A DNA stretch of 32,468 bases from Bacilli bacterium (GTDB lineage Bacteria > Bacillota_I > Bacilli_A > RF39 > UBA660): positions 1 to 32,468 of the forward strand of contig JAQVWT010000007.1 of assembly GCA_028709545.1 (NCBI GenBank). Reading direction: 5' to 3'. This document shows positions 1-8,055 of the stretch, piece by piece (within the stretch, counting starts at the first letter, position 1; the number at the start of each line of letters is the position of its first letter). The notes below the pieces were generated by a model. That model was not told where the DNA came from. It saw only the letters and a list, made by a program, of their open reading frames with translations, and did not search any database. The position numbers and the translations under genes are program-made.

Positions 1-2
1 TA

Positions 3-77
3 AATAAGCATCAAGCAATAAAAAGATTGCTTGAAGGCAATCCATTTACCGTAGATGAATTAATTAACAAAAGTTAA
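3..77 (+). CDS. C-terminal tail of an upstream CDS (partial)
   Basis: Open frame from the left edge ...NKHQAIKRLLEGNPFTVDELINKS*; runs off the window. Confidence 0.35.
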   Translation, partial: NKHQAIKRLLEGNPFTVDELINKS

Positions 78-136
78 TAATTTTCATATGCAATAATTTA
101 AATTTTACAAATCCCGTGAATAGTTACAAAGATTGA

Positions 137-165
137 TTGAATTCGATCTCTTTTTATGTTAATAT
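137..165 (+). promoter_or_regulatory. Putative sigma70-type promoter for the 189-2819 gene
   Basis: TTGAAT (137-142), 17-nt spacer, TAATAT (160-165). Confidence 0.5.
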
Positions 166-188
166 TTATTTAAGAAAGTAGTAAAAAT

Positions 189-2819
189 ATGAAAACAACT
201 GCTAAACAATATAAAATATATTTAATAATTGGCATAATGGTTTTATTTGCTGCTATCTTTAGTGCTACTTATGCAGTATTTAGAAAAAGCTCATCGCAAA
301 CAAGTGATAATATGATTAGTACTTTAGATTGTATTGATATTTCTATAACTGGTAATACAGATGCTTTATCATTAACTAGTTATCCAATGACAGATATCGA
401 AGGATCAACTCAGCTTCCATATCGTTTTACTGTTCAAAATAACTGTAGTACATATGTTGAATATCAAATAATAATGTCAGTTGAACAATCTTCAACCATT
501 ACAAACAAAGAATATATAAAAATAGATTTAGCTGGCTTAAAATCAAATAAAAGAGTACTACTTAGTGAGCTTACCGAAGAACCACAACCAGCTCTAACTG
601 GTTATAAAAATAACTATACACTCCTTTCTAATTCATTTAGTGGCGAAGAAAGTCATGTCTATAACTTTAGAATGTGGTTAAGTGGAGAGAATGAAAACAT
701 CTGGACCGATGAAACAATAATAGACCAAACCTTATCAGTAAGATTATCTATTATAGGAGTTACAAAAACCGAACCAAGTGATCTTTTAAATGAGAGAATA
801 CTTGCTCAAGGTGGAGGAAAAGTGGCAATTGAGGCCAAAGGAGACCCTGATTTTTCCAAAATAGCTACTTTAGATGATACAGGACTATATGCAGCCGAAG
901 ATGAGTATGGAACTTCTTATTATTATCGGGGAACCAAAGAATTAAATAATAATTTAATTTGGGGAGGCTTCCAGTGGAAGATAGTCAGAATTAATGGCGA
1001 TGGCTCAATAAGACTTCTATATAATGGCACAGAGGCTCAGTTTAATACAAATGGCACAATGAATGATACTGGAGAAGATACTCAAATAGAAGGAACTTCT
1101 AAATTTAATTCAAACCATGCTGATGCAAAATATGTCGGCTATATGTATGGCGGCGCAGTTGGAGAGCACTCTACACAAAGATTTGGGGAAATCTCAGCTG
1201 CCGCAACATATAATGAGACAAACAGTACAATAAAAGATGAACTAGATGATTGGTATGAGGCTAATATATTAGATAAACCATTTGAAACAGATGTTGCCAA
1301 CAATTTATTTTGTAATGACCGCCAGCTTAAAAGCGAGGTTAGCGGAGAAGCTACAGGCCCTGGTTATGGATATACCGCGGAGTCGGGTTATGCCTCGGAT
1401 TATCGATTATACACAAATAAAAAACCAACCTTAAAATGTGGATTAAAAAACGATCGATTTACTACAAGTGCTGATTCTATAATAGGAAATGGTGTCTTAA
1501 CTTATTCAGTAGGATTATTAACAGCTGACGAAGCATCAATGGCTGGATTAGTATATAATACAAATAATAATACTACCAATTATTTATATACCAATCAGAG
1601 TTGGTGGTCGTTTTCGCCGTACTATATGTTCTGCCCGTTTGCTTATTGTACTGCCCGCATGTTGATCGTTAATTCTTCTGGTCACCTGTATATGGACTGG
1701 ACGATTATGCCCCATGGGTCTCGCCCCTCAGTTTCTTTAATATCTGGGGTTCGAGCAACTGGCGAGGGTAGTGCAGCCGATCCATTTGTAGTAGTCACTG
1801 CGCCAACTTTAGGCGAAGCAATACTAGCTCAAGAGGTTGGTGGACCAGCAATGATAGAAGCAAAAGCAACCCCTGATTTTTCTAAAATAGCCACTTCAGA
1901 ATATGCGGGACTATATGCTGCACCAGATGAATATGGTATGTCCTATTATTATCGGGGAACCAAAGAATTAAATAATAACTTAATTTGGGGAGGTTTTCAG
2001 TGGAAAATCGTCAGAATCAATGGTGATGGATCAATAAGACTTGTTTATAACGGAACACAAGCTCAGTTTATCTCAAAAAGTTCTGTGAATGATACTGGAG
2101 AAGATACTCAAATTGGAACTTCTAGATTTAATTCAGCTATTTATGATGCCAAATATGTCGGTTATATGTATGGTGGATTAGAAGGAGAAGCATCTACGCA
2201 AAGAAACGGGTTAACTTCGGCTGCGGCATCTTATAATGAAACATCAAGCACGATAAAAGGAATACTAGATACATGGTATAAGACTAATATATTTGATCAA
2301 GGCTTAGGATCTCAGGTTGTCGATAATCTATTTTGTAACGATCGACAACTTCAAAGTGAAGTGGGGGGAGATGCAACAGGCCCAGGATATGGTGCATGTT
2401 ATTTAAAATGCGTGACCCATTACGCCGCATCTTACCGTATAATTGAAAATAAAACACCAACATTAAAATGTGACCTTAAGAATGATCGATTTACCACAGG
2501 TACAGATATAGAATTAGGAAATGGGTCTCTTACTTATCCGGTCGGATTATTAACATCTGATGAGGCATCAATGGCAGGCTTAGTACATAATACAAATAAT
2601 ACTACCAATTATTTATATACCAATCATGATTGGTGGTTGCTTACGCCGGACTACGTGGACCCGAATGGTTATGCACACGGGTGGCACATTGATTTGTCTG
2701 GTAAACTTTACGACCACTGGGCAAATTACCTCTATGGGGCTCGCCCGTCAGTTTCTTTAATATCTGGGGTTCGAGTAACCGGAATAGGCAGTGCAAACGA
2801 TCCTTTCAAGGCACTTTAA
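189..2819 (+). CDS. TasA/camelysin-like N-terminus followed by two tandem C-type-lectin-like modules; putative DGR target with two variable regions
   Basis: N-terminal hydrophobic helix ending ...SATYAVF (SipW-type signal); two homologous modules (ILAQ-GG..AIEAK..PDFSKIA..YYYRGTKELNNNLIWGGFQWKIVRINGDGSIRL...RPSVSLISGVR.TG.GSA.DPF). Confidence 0.85.
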   Translation: MKTTAKQYKIYLIIGIMVLFAAIFSATYAVFRKSSSQTSDNMISTLDCIDISITGNTDALSLTSYPMTDIEGSTQLPYRFTVQNNCSTYVEYQIIMSVEQSSTITNKEYIKIDLAGLKSNKRVLLSELTEEPQPALTGYKNNYTLLSNSFSGEESHVYNFRMWLSGENENIWTDETIIDQTLSVRLSIIGVTKTEPSDLLNERILAQGGGKVAIEAKGDPDFSKIATLDDTGLYAAEDEYGTSYYYRGTKELNNNLIWGGFQWKIVRINGDGSIRLLYNGTEAQFNTNGTMNDTGEDTQIEGTSKFNSNHADAKYVGYMYGGAVGEHSTQRFGEISAAATYNETNSTIKDELDDWYEANILDKPFETDVANNLFCNDRQLKSEVSGEATGPGYGYTAESGYASDYRLYTNKKPTLKCGLKNDRFTTSADSIIGNGVLTYSVGLLTADEASMAGLVYNTNNNTTNYLYTNQSWWSFSPYYMFCPFAYCTARMLIVNSSGHLYMDWTIMPHGSRPSVSLISGVRATGEGSAADPFVVVTAPTLGEAILAQEVGGPAMIEAKATPDFSKIATSEYAGLYAAPDEYGMSYYYRGTKELNNNLIWGGFQWKIVRINGDGSIRLVYNGTQAQFISKSSVNDTGEDTQIGTSRFNSAIYDAKYVGYMYGGLEGEASTQRNGLTSAAASYNETSSTIKGILDTWYKTNIFDQGLGSQVVDNLFCNDRQLQSEVGGDATGPGYGACYLKCVTHYAASYRIIENKTPTLKCDLKNDRFTTGTDIELGNGSLTYPVGLLTSDEASMAGLVHNTNNTTNYLYTNHDWWLLTPDYVDPNGYAHGWHIDLSGKLYDHWANYLYGARPSVSLISGVRVTGIGSANDPFKAL
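1602..1755 (+). other. Putative DGR variable region 1 (internal)
   Basis: Codons 1608-1721: no codon ends in A (38 codons, hand count) in an AT-rich gene; many NNC/NNG codons; identical flanks shared with VR2 (AATACTACCAATTATTTATATACCAATCA upstream; TCAGTTTCTTTAATATCTGGGGTTCGAG downstream). Confidence 0.7.
2631..2775 (+). other. Putative DGR variable region 2 (C-terminal)
   Basis: Same framework as VR1 with divergent core WWLLTPDYVDPNGYAHGWHIDLSGKLYDHWANYLYGARPSVSL; GC-rich, third-position A rare. Confidence 0.7.
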
Positions 2820-2884
2820 ATACAGGTTTATCTAATTAAATAAAAACTTATCTAAAATCGACAAAATTTGATTTTGGAAAAATA

Positions 2885-2913
2885 TTGCTTTTTCTAATGG
2901 CATATGTTATTAT
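2885..2913 (+). promoter_or_regulatory. Putative sigma70-type promoter for the pilin/sortase operon
   Basis: TTGCTT (2885-2890), 17-nt spacer, TATTAT (2908-2913). Confidence 0.5.
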
Positions 2914-2943
2914 ATAGCCATTCAAAAGGAGAGGGTTTTGATT

Positions 2944-4830
2944 ATGAAAAAGAAAATATTCTTGATAATTACAGGCATCTTATGTTTATTTGGTTTTACG
3001 TTTAATGCTGAAGCTGCACCTAGCACTATTAATGCTGGAAGCATGACTCGTATTACTGATTATGTCGAAGGAGTTCCTGCTTGGGTAAAGACTACTAGTA
3101 ATTTAAGTCACTATTTGTATTGTGAAGTTGCTAATTTAACTTTCCCAAGTAATAAAACATTGACACTAGGAACAGAAGTCGATAAAGGGTTTATTTATAT
3201 TTTAAATAATAAACCAAATACTGGTAATAGCGATAAAGACTATTATATTAAGCAAATAGCTGTTTGGTGGTATAAGGATGTTCTTGCTGGAGGAAATGCT
3301 AATATTTCAGCTAGCACTAAAACATATTGTACTAATAATAGATATACTCATGATGTATGTGGTAAAATATATAACTTAGTAGAAGGTGCAAAAAAACATA
3401 AAGTTGTAAAAGGTGTAATGAGTTTTGACGAAAACAATGTTAAATTTAGTGAAAGTAGTGGATACTATGTATCTGATAAGATTAGTTTCACTTCTTCAAA
3501 TTTAACTTCTTTAGGTAGTTTAAAATTAGTTAATGCACCAGCTGGTTCAATTATTGTTAATAGTACTATAAATTCAACTAATAAAGCAGGAACATTTAAA
3601 ATAAAAGTTCCAATAAGTTCGGTAAGATCAGGAGAAACTATTGAGTTTTCAGTTGAAGTAGATGGAAACTACAATACTTATTCTGTTTATGATTATTTAT
3701 ATACTGCAGCTTATCAAAGAGTTATTTATGATAAAGTATATGTTAATAATCATCCACTAAGAGCATCTAAAATATTTAAAATTACTAAAGCAAGTATTCC
3801 AAATGATACTAACTTATTAACTATTTATAAAGTTGATCAAGATGGAAACTCTTTAAAAAATGCTACTTTAACACTTTATAGAGGAAATTGTTTAAATTCT
3901 ACTTGTTATAGTAGTGATATATATACAACTTGGAAAACAACTACTAATCCAACAATATTTACTAATATTCCAACTGGTTATTATACAATTGTTGAAACCA
4001 GTACGCCAGTAGGATATACTACAGCACCTAAAGGATTAATTCGTGTTAGATATTCAGATGAAAGTTATTATCATACAGTAGTAAATGTTAAAGATACTGA
4101 AGTAAATCCTGTTAGAATAAGTAAAACTGATGTAATTAGTAAAAATGAAATTGCTGGAGCAACATTAGTTATTAAAGATTCTAATAATAATGAGGTAGTT
4201 TCATGGGTAAGTACTAATTCACCTAAATACTTAACTTTAGCTGAAGGAGAATATACTTTAGTTGAAAAATATGCACCGGCTGGTTATAAATTAACTACAA
4301 ATGATATTGATTTTAAAGTTGATGAAGTAGGTAATGTTATGGTTAAATCTAGTGCTGGAAAATATGTATCTACTCAATATATAAATATAGTTAATGAAAA
4401 AACTGATACTATAAATATTAGTAAACTAGATAAAAGCACTAATAATTATTTAACTGGAGCAACGCTTAGAATTAAAAATGAAAAGGGAGAAATTGTCACT
4501 ACTTGGGTAACAACTGGAGAAAGTTATAACACTTTATTAAGTAAAGGGGATTATACGCTAGAAGAGATATCAGCTCCAACTGGATATGATCTAAATAAAG
4601 AAGTTGTTTATTTTAGAGTATTAGAAGATGGAACACTGCTGATAAGAAATAATAGCGGAGTATATGAACTTGCTAACGGAATAATTGTTTATAATATGCC
4701 AGTTCTAGAAGAAGAAACTGTTATTGTACCGAAAACAGGCTTAACAAGTATACTTACTTATACTTTCGGAACACTAACTTTAGCAAGTGGTGCCTATTTA
4801 TTAAAGAAAAATGGACAATTTAGTATCTAA
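2944..4830 (+). CDS. LPXTG-type surface/pilin-like protein with N-terminal thioester-like domain and Cna-B (SpaA-type) repeats
   Basis: Signal peptide MKKKIFLIITGILCLFGFTFNAEA; YLYC ... KQIAVWWY (thioester-domain-like); repeated GATL.IK....YTL.E..AP.GY modules; C-terminal VPKTG + hydrophobic helix + KK. RBS GGAGAGGG suggests start at 2944 rather than 2938. Confidence 0.85.
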   Translation: MKKKIFLIITGILCLFGFTFNAEAAPSTINAGSMTRITDYVEGVPAWVKTTSNLSHYLYCEVANLTFPSNKTLTLGTEVDKGFIYILNNKPNTGNSDKDYYIKQIAVWWYKDVLAGGNANISASTKTYCTNNRYTHDVCGKIYNLVEGAKKHKVVKGVMSFDENNVKFSESSGYYVSDKISFTSSNLTSLGSLKLVNAPAGSIIVNSTINSTNKAGTFKIKVPISSVRSGETIEFSVEVDGNYNTYSVYDYLYTAAYQRVIYDKVYVNNHPLRASKIFKITKASIPNDTNLLTIYKVDQDGNSLKNATLTLYRGNCLNSTCYSSDIYTTWKTTTNPTIFTNIPTGYYTIVETSTPVGYTTAPKGLIRVRYSDESYYHTVVNVKDTEVNPVRISKTDVISKNEIAGATLVIKDSNNNEVVSWVSTNSPKYLTLAEGEYTLVEKYAPAGYKLTTNDIDFKVDEVGNVMVKSSAGKYVSTQYINIVNEKTDTINISKLDKSTNNYLTGATLRIKNEKGEIVTTWVTTGESYNTLLSKGDYTLEEISAPTGYDLNKEVVYFRVLEDGTLLIRNNSGVYELANGIIVYNMPVLEEETVIVPKTGLTSILTYTFGTLTLASGAYLLKKNGQFSI

Positions 4831-5500
4831 AAGAAAAATAAAAGTAACACTTGGAGTGCTTATAACATTTATTGGTTTATGTATTATATCAAGTACTTAT
4901 TTTAAAGAAAAGAAATTTGAAGTATTTGATGAAATGAATGAATTATATTATGAACAGATAGTTGAATTAGCTAATATACCAGAAGAGATAGATACTCTAG
5001 AATTACCAGAGGAGATAGATACTCCAGTAATAGAAGACCCAGAAGAAATAATTGAGGCTGTAGAGACAGTAGTACCTGTACCTGCACCAGTAATTGATTA
5101 TTCAAAATATTATATTGGTTATTTATCAATTCCAAAAATAAATTTAAAAAAAGGTTTTACAGAAATTAATAGTAAATATAATAATGTTAATCGTAATATT
5201 GAAATTATTAAACCATCTAAATATCCTGATGTTTCTAAAAGTAATTTAATTATTGCTAGTCATTCAGGAAGTAGTTCTGTATCATTTTTTAAAGACTTAT
5301 ATAAATTAAAACTTGAGGATGATGTATTTATAACTTATAATGGTACTGAATATAAATATAAAATAAAAAACATTTATACTGATTTAAAAGACGGTGATGT
5401 TGTTATTAAAAGAAATAAAGATATAACAACACTAACACTTATTACATGTACTAAAGGGGATAAAAACACACAAACTATATATATTTGTGAACTAGTTTAA
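4811..5500 (+). CDS. Sortase family protein, overlapping the 3' end of its likely substrate gene
   Basis: N-terminal TM; YIGYLSIPKINL, ASHSG (catalytic His), TLITCTK (catalytic Cys). Confidence 0.85.
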   Translation: MDNLVSKRKIKVTLGVLITFIGLCIISSTYFKEKKFEVFDEMNELYYEQIVELANIPEEIDTLELPEEIDTPVIEDPEEIIEAVETVVPVPAPVIDYSKYYIGYLSIPKINLKKGFTEINSKYNNVNRNIEIIKPSKYPDVSKSNLIIASHSGSSSVSFFKDLYKLKLEDDVFITYNGTEYKYKIKNIYTDLKDGDVVIKRNKDITTLTLITCTKGDKNTQTIYICELV

Positions 5501-5517
5501 AAAAGAATAAAAAGGAC

Positions 5518-5604
5518 AAAAGAGGTGATGATTATGGTAGAGTATACTCTCCTAGAAAAGATTAAAACAGTTTTTAATCTTATATATACATCACCTCTTT
5601 TTTT
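5518..5604 (+). promoter_or_regulatory. Structured element across the RBS/start: 13-bp perfect inverted repeat enclosing two further palindromes, ending in T7
   Basis: AAAAGAGGTGATG (5518-5530) / CATCACCTCTTTT (5589-5601); inner AGAGTATACTCT (5539-5550) and AAGATTAAAA-CAGT-TTTTAATCTT (5558-5581); T-run 5598-5604. Confidence 0.6.
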
Positions 5605-6256
5605 GATTTTACTTTTAGGAATATCTTTAATGGTAATAGATATATTATTTATTTCTAAAAAGGATTCTAAAACAAAAATTGTTTATGGGATAGTATCAAT
5701 TATCTTAATATTCTTCTTTATGTATTCTTATTTAGAATCACTGCTTAGTATCTTTGATACAATAGCTAAAAATATAGTGGCAATTATCTATTTTCCATCA
5801 GTACTTGAATATATATTAATGCTTCTTATTAGTTTAATAATATTAATTGTTAGTGTTGTTAGTAAGAAGATGAATAAAACAGTTAAAAGAATTAACTTAT
5901 TTGTTTTAATTATAAATAGTTTTCTCTTTTTTCTAATTTTAGATCAAATAGCTAAAAGTAATGTTGATTTAACCAATAAAATAAGTATTTATACTAATAG
6001 TACCTTAATGATGCTTTTAGAATTAAGTATAATTATCTTTGTGATTTGGATTACTTTCTTAATATTATATAAAATAATAAAAGCTTTTTTACCAAAAGAA
6101 AATTTAGAAACTTCTAATATAATATTAGATTTTCCAAAAACTATTGAAGAAGTAAAAAAAACAGAGAAAGAAGAAATGTTTACTTTAAAAGAATATCGTC
6201 AGATGAAAGTTTTGCTTGAGTCTATGAAAGAAAATGAAAGCGAAGAAAATAGCTAA
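5534..6256 (+). CDS. Hypothetical multi-pass membrane protein
   Basis: ORF with AGAGG 8 nt before ATG 5534 (track starts at GTG 5525); several hydrophobic helices, acidic C-terminal tail. Confidence 0.7.
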   Translation: MVEYTLLEKIKTVFNLIYTSPLFLILLLGISLMVIDILFISKKDSKTKIVYGIVSIILIFFFMYSYLESLLSIFDTIAKNIVAIIYFPSVLEYILMLLISLIILIVSVVSKKMNKTVKRINLFVLIINSFLFFLILDQIAKSNVDLTNKISIYTNSTLMMLLELSIIIFVIWITFLILYKIIKAFLPKENLETSNIILDFPKTIEEVKKTEKEEMFTLKEYRQMKVLLESMKENESEENS

Positions 6257-6272
6257 TAAAATAGCTATTTTT
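6246..6272. terminator. Terminator between convergent genes
   Basis: AAAATAGCTA-ATAAAA-TAGCTATTTT, T-rich tail. Confidence 0.75.
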
Positions 6273-6276
6273 AAAT

Positions 6277-7923
6277 TTAATCAACTATTAATTTAGCATG
6301 AACAACTAATCGATCTTGTCCTCGGTTATCACAAGTAGATAACGTTAATATCTTATCATTAGTAGTAATATTTTGATTAAAATTATAAACACTTCTTCCA
6401 ACTATTAGATCTAAGAAATTTTGATAATCTTCTTTAGTATAAAAAGAGGTTGTTAAATAATCAGTTGTATTAGGAATTTTATAAATAGATATTATTTGCC
6501 ATTTATACGCAGAATTTATAGTGTTAAAAGTAATTACTTGATTATTTGTTTTAGCGTGCCATGAACTATTCATCGTATATCTAAGAGTTCCAAACATAAT
6601 ACCAGCAGTTATATTATGTCCATATATTATTGTATTTTGATTTAAAACATCAATACTATTTCGGTAGTCCATAAATATCCAACCCATAGAGTTTTTATAA
6701 CTATTATAATCTCTATTTAGATAATATTCATTATCAGTAGCTTGTACTACTGGATAATCAATTCTCGTATTATTAACTGTCAGCCAACCCTTAGTATCAC
6801 TATTTATTTTAAGTAAGGTATCAAAAACCTTATCATAATTTTTATAATAAGAACTAACATAATTACTTTTAGTAGTAGTAGTGTCTTTTGGAACCACTCC
6901 ATCTATATAATCATATTCAGGATCTTGATCATTAAAATCATATTCATCATCAATTTGTTTAATAATATTCTTAAGTTCAGCTTCTATCTTTTTTATATCA
7001 CTTGCTTGAGTATAGTTTTTATAATAATTAAGCCCCATTAAAGTAAGACTTAAAATAATAACTCCTAAAATACATATTTTTATAAAATTTAAATTAATTT
7101 GTTTAAACAAATTTTTCCTTTTAAATTCTAAACTATAATTTATTTTAAATTTAATATTATTCTCTTTAAAATATTTATCATAATCAAGTTTAATATTATT
7201 TAAAGAATGATATATATCATTTAAGTTATTTCCTTCTTCTAATATCACAATTTTAATATTAACTTTATTATTATCAGATAATAATTTAATAATATATTTT
7301 AAGACAGAACTAGAAAATTTATTTAAATAAATTACTTTTAAATAATTATTAATATTAATAAATATTTCAAAATCATTAATATCTTCTTCAGTAAATAGAT
7401 TATTGATATTAATACTTTTTTTATAATAAATATCACTATAAGTAATAAGATTATTACTACTCATAAACTGACTAATAAAAAATATTTCCGTTCTCGTTTT
7501 AACTACTAAATTTTTATTTAAATCAAGACGTTCTAATAAATACTTAGGTATATCATAAACTTCTAATACTTTAAGGTATTTATTTTCAAGCAGCTCCATA
7601 AATATTTTATAATTAACTTGTTTATCAGGCTTGATATATAACTCTTCAATTGAAGGTATCTCATTAATTATTTTAATAATTAGTGATATTATCGAATAAT
7701 CTCTAATACTTACCTTATTAACTTCTCTTTTAATAATTACAACATTTAAAAATGAAGATACTAAATCTAAATTATCTATTATATAATCTTTACTAAAGAC
7801 AAGTTCTTTAGTATCAATTATATTCGTATTATTTAAATTCTCTTTAATAGTATCTTTTTTTAAAATTGATACAACTAATAAGTTTCTGGTTATTTTAAAC
7901 ATTATTTTATCCAAATATATCAC
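6277..7923 (-). CDS. Class B-like sortase with long N-terminal domain of unknown function and one internal TM helix
   Basis: C-terminal KINSDTKGWLTVNNTRIDYPVVQ..DNEYYLNRDY...GWIFMDYRN...IIYGHN...LTLSTCDNRGQDRLVVHAKL; TM near LNFIKICILGVIILSLTLMGL; ~280 aa before the TM unrelated to sortase. Confidence 0.85.
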   Translation of the reverse strand: MIYLDKIMFKITRNLLVVSILKKDTIKENLNNTNIIDTKELVFSKDYIIDNLDLVSSFLNVVIIKREVNKVSIRDYSIISLIIKIINEIPSIEELYIKPDKQVNYKIFMELLENKYLKVLEVYDIPKYLLERLDLNKNLVVKTRTEIFFISQFMSSNNLITYSDIYYKKSININNLFTEEDINDFEIFININNYLKVIYLNKFSSSVLKYIIKLLSDNNKVNIKIVILEEGNNLNDIYHSLNNIKLDYDKYFKENNIKFKINYSLEFKRKNLFKQINLNFIKICILGVIILSLTLMGLNYYKNYTQASDIKKIEAELKNIIKQIDDEYDFNDQDPEYDYIDGVVPKDTTTTKSNYVSSYYKNYDKVFDTLLKINSDTKGWLTVNNTRIDYPVVQATDNEYYLNRDYNSYKNSMGWIFMDYRNSIDVLNQNTIIYGHNITAGIMFGTLRYTMNSSWHAKTNNQVITFNTINSAYKWQIISIYKIPNTTDYLTTSFYTKEDYQNFLDLIVGRSVYNFNQNITTNDKILTLSTCDNRGQDRLVVHAKLIVD

Positions 7924-8005
7924 TTACTTTTCTATCCTAATAATATCACAAACTACTAAATATTAAAAAGGTTTCTAGTGAAATTGTCAAACTTTGCATG
8001 ACATA

Positions 8006-8034
8006 TTGCATGAAAATTATAAAAATGATAGTAT
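8006..8034 (+). promoter_or_regulatory. Putative promoter with direct repeats at the -35
   Basis: TTGCAT (8006-8011), 17-nt spacer, TAGTAT (8029-8034); TTGCATGA repeated at 7994-8001 and 8006-8013. Confidence 0.45.
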
Positions 8035-8055
8035 TAATATAGGACGTGAACATAG

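Larger units (their letters stand above)
795..2815 (+). repeat. In-frame tandem duplication of a ~335-aa lectin-like module (unit 1 about 795-1797, unit 2 about 1818-2815)
   Basis: Long stretches of near-identical protein and DNA between units; a third relative lies in the 10029-11576 gene. Confidence 0.9.
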
